Shown: positions 64,000 to 64,000 of the stretch, piece after piece
Layout of the letters: every line of letters begins with the position of its first letter
How positions within the stretch are numbered: position 1 is the first letter of the stretch
Assembly: GCA_020740775.1 (NCBI GenBank)
Contig: JAHEWK010000023.1
Span: 434,001-498,000, forward strand
Reading direction: 5' to 3'
Source: Ilyonectria destructans
Lineage: Eukaryota > Ascomycota > Sordariomycetes > Hypocreales > Nectriaceae
Length of the DNA stretch: 64,000 bases
Position numbers and translations under genes: made by a program
The notes under the pieces: generated by a model
The model's database searches: none
What the model was told of the DNA's origin: nothing
The model's input: the letters and a program-made list of their open reading frames with translations, nothing else

Positions 64000-64000
64000 A

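Overview
The window is nuclear DNA of a filamentous ascomycete, most likely a Sordariomycete and perhaps Hypocreales (inference). Reasons: short GT..AG introns of 45-140 nt with CTAAC/CTAAT branch sites, two Zn2Cys6 transcription factors with a Fungal_trans_2-like tail, a fungal rhodopsin-domain (Pth11/SAT4-like) protein, MYND-finger proteins, a Tad1-type LINE, Fot1/pogo and hAT transposons, and two Crypton tyrosine recombinases. No bacterial operons, rRNA or tRNA genes, or CRISPR arrays were seen.

The layout is a mosaic of working genes and repeat-rich islands. 1-9.5 kb: truncated SDR (-), Zn2Cys6 regulator (+), chromate transporter (-), a CGATCGAT satellite, a MYND protein (+). 9.5-27 kb: an AT-rich stretch that looks RIP-mutated, a rhodopsin-domain gene, a TPR-like gene cut by hAT element A, a gag-protease remnant, a second MYND gene, an element with long inverted ends, and a 5'-truncated LINE. 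27-36 kb: a small Cys/His-rich gene, then a fragment carrying the 5' ends of two divergent housekeeping genes (a CNH/Vps3-like protein and the golgin CASP), both pseudogenes; a large decayed fungal gene; two pogo remnants.

36.9-43.3 kb is the cleanest block: a glutamate-carboxypeptidase-II-like M28 peptidase, a Dal5/allantoate-permease-type MFS transporter, and a divergent M20 amidohydrolase, with two GATAAG sites in the shared promoter. I infer uptake and hydrolysis of small N-acylated or peptide nitrogen compounds. 43.9-49.1 kb: two Crypton recombinase genes head to head, one with a nonsense codon and no intron, the other open with an unusual intron. 50.1-51.0 kb: two short inverted-repeat elements side by side.

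51.1-64 kb: an intradiol ring-cleavage dioxygenase, hAT copy B, a PaiB-like flavin-binding gene (interrupted by one stop) next to a PaiA-like GNAT acetyltransferase, a monocarboxylate-type MFS transporter, a Zn2Cys6 regulator whose 5' end runs into a palindrome, and the tail of another hAT transposase. hAT copies A and B carry different inactivating lesions. The strongest candidates for something new are the paiA/paiB-like pair, the head-to-head Cryptons and the divergent-promoter fragment with two pseudogene stubs. All family calls come from reading translations and motifs; no database search was run.
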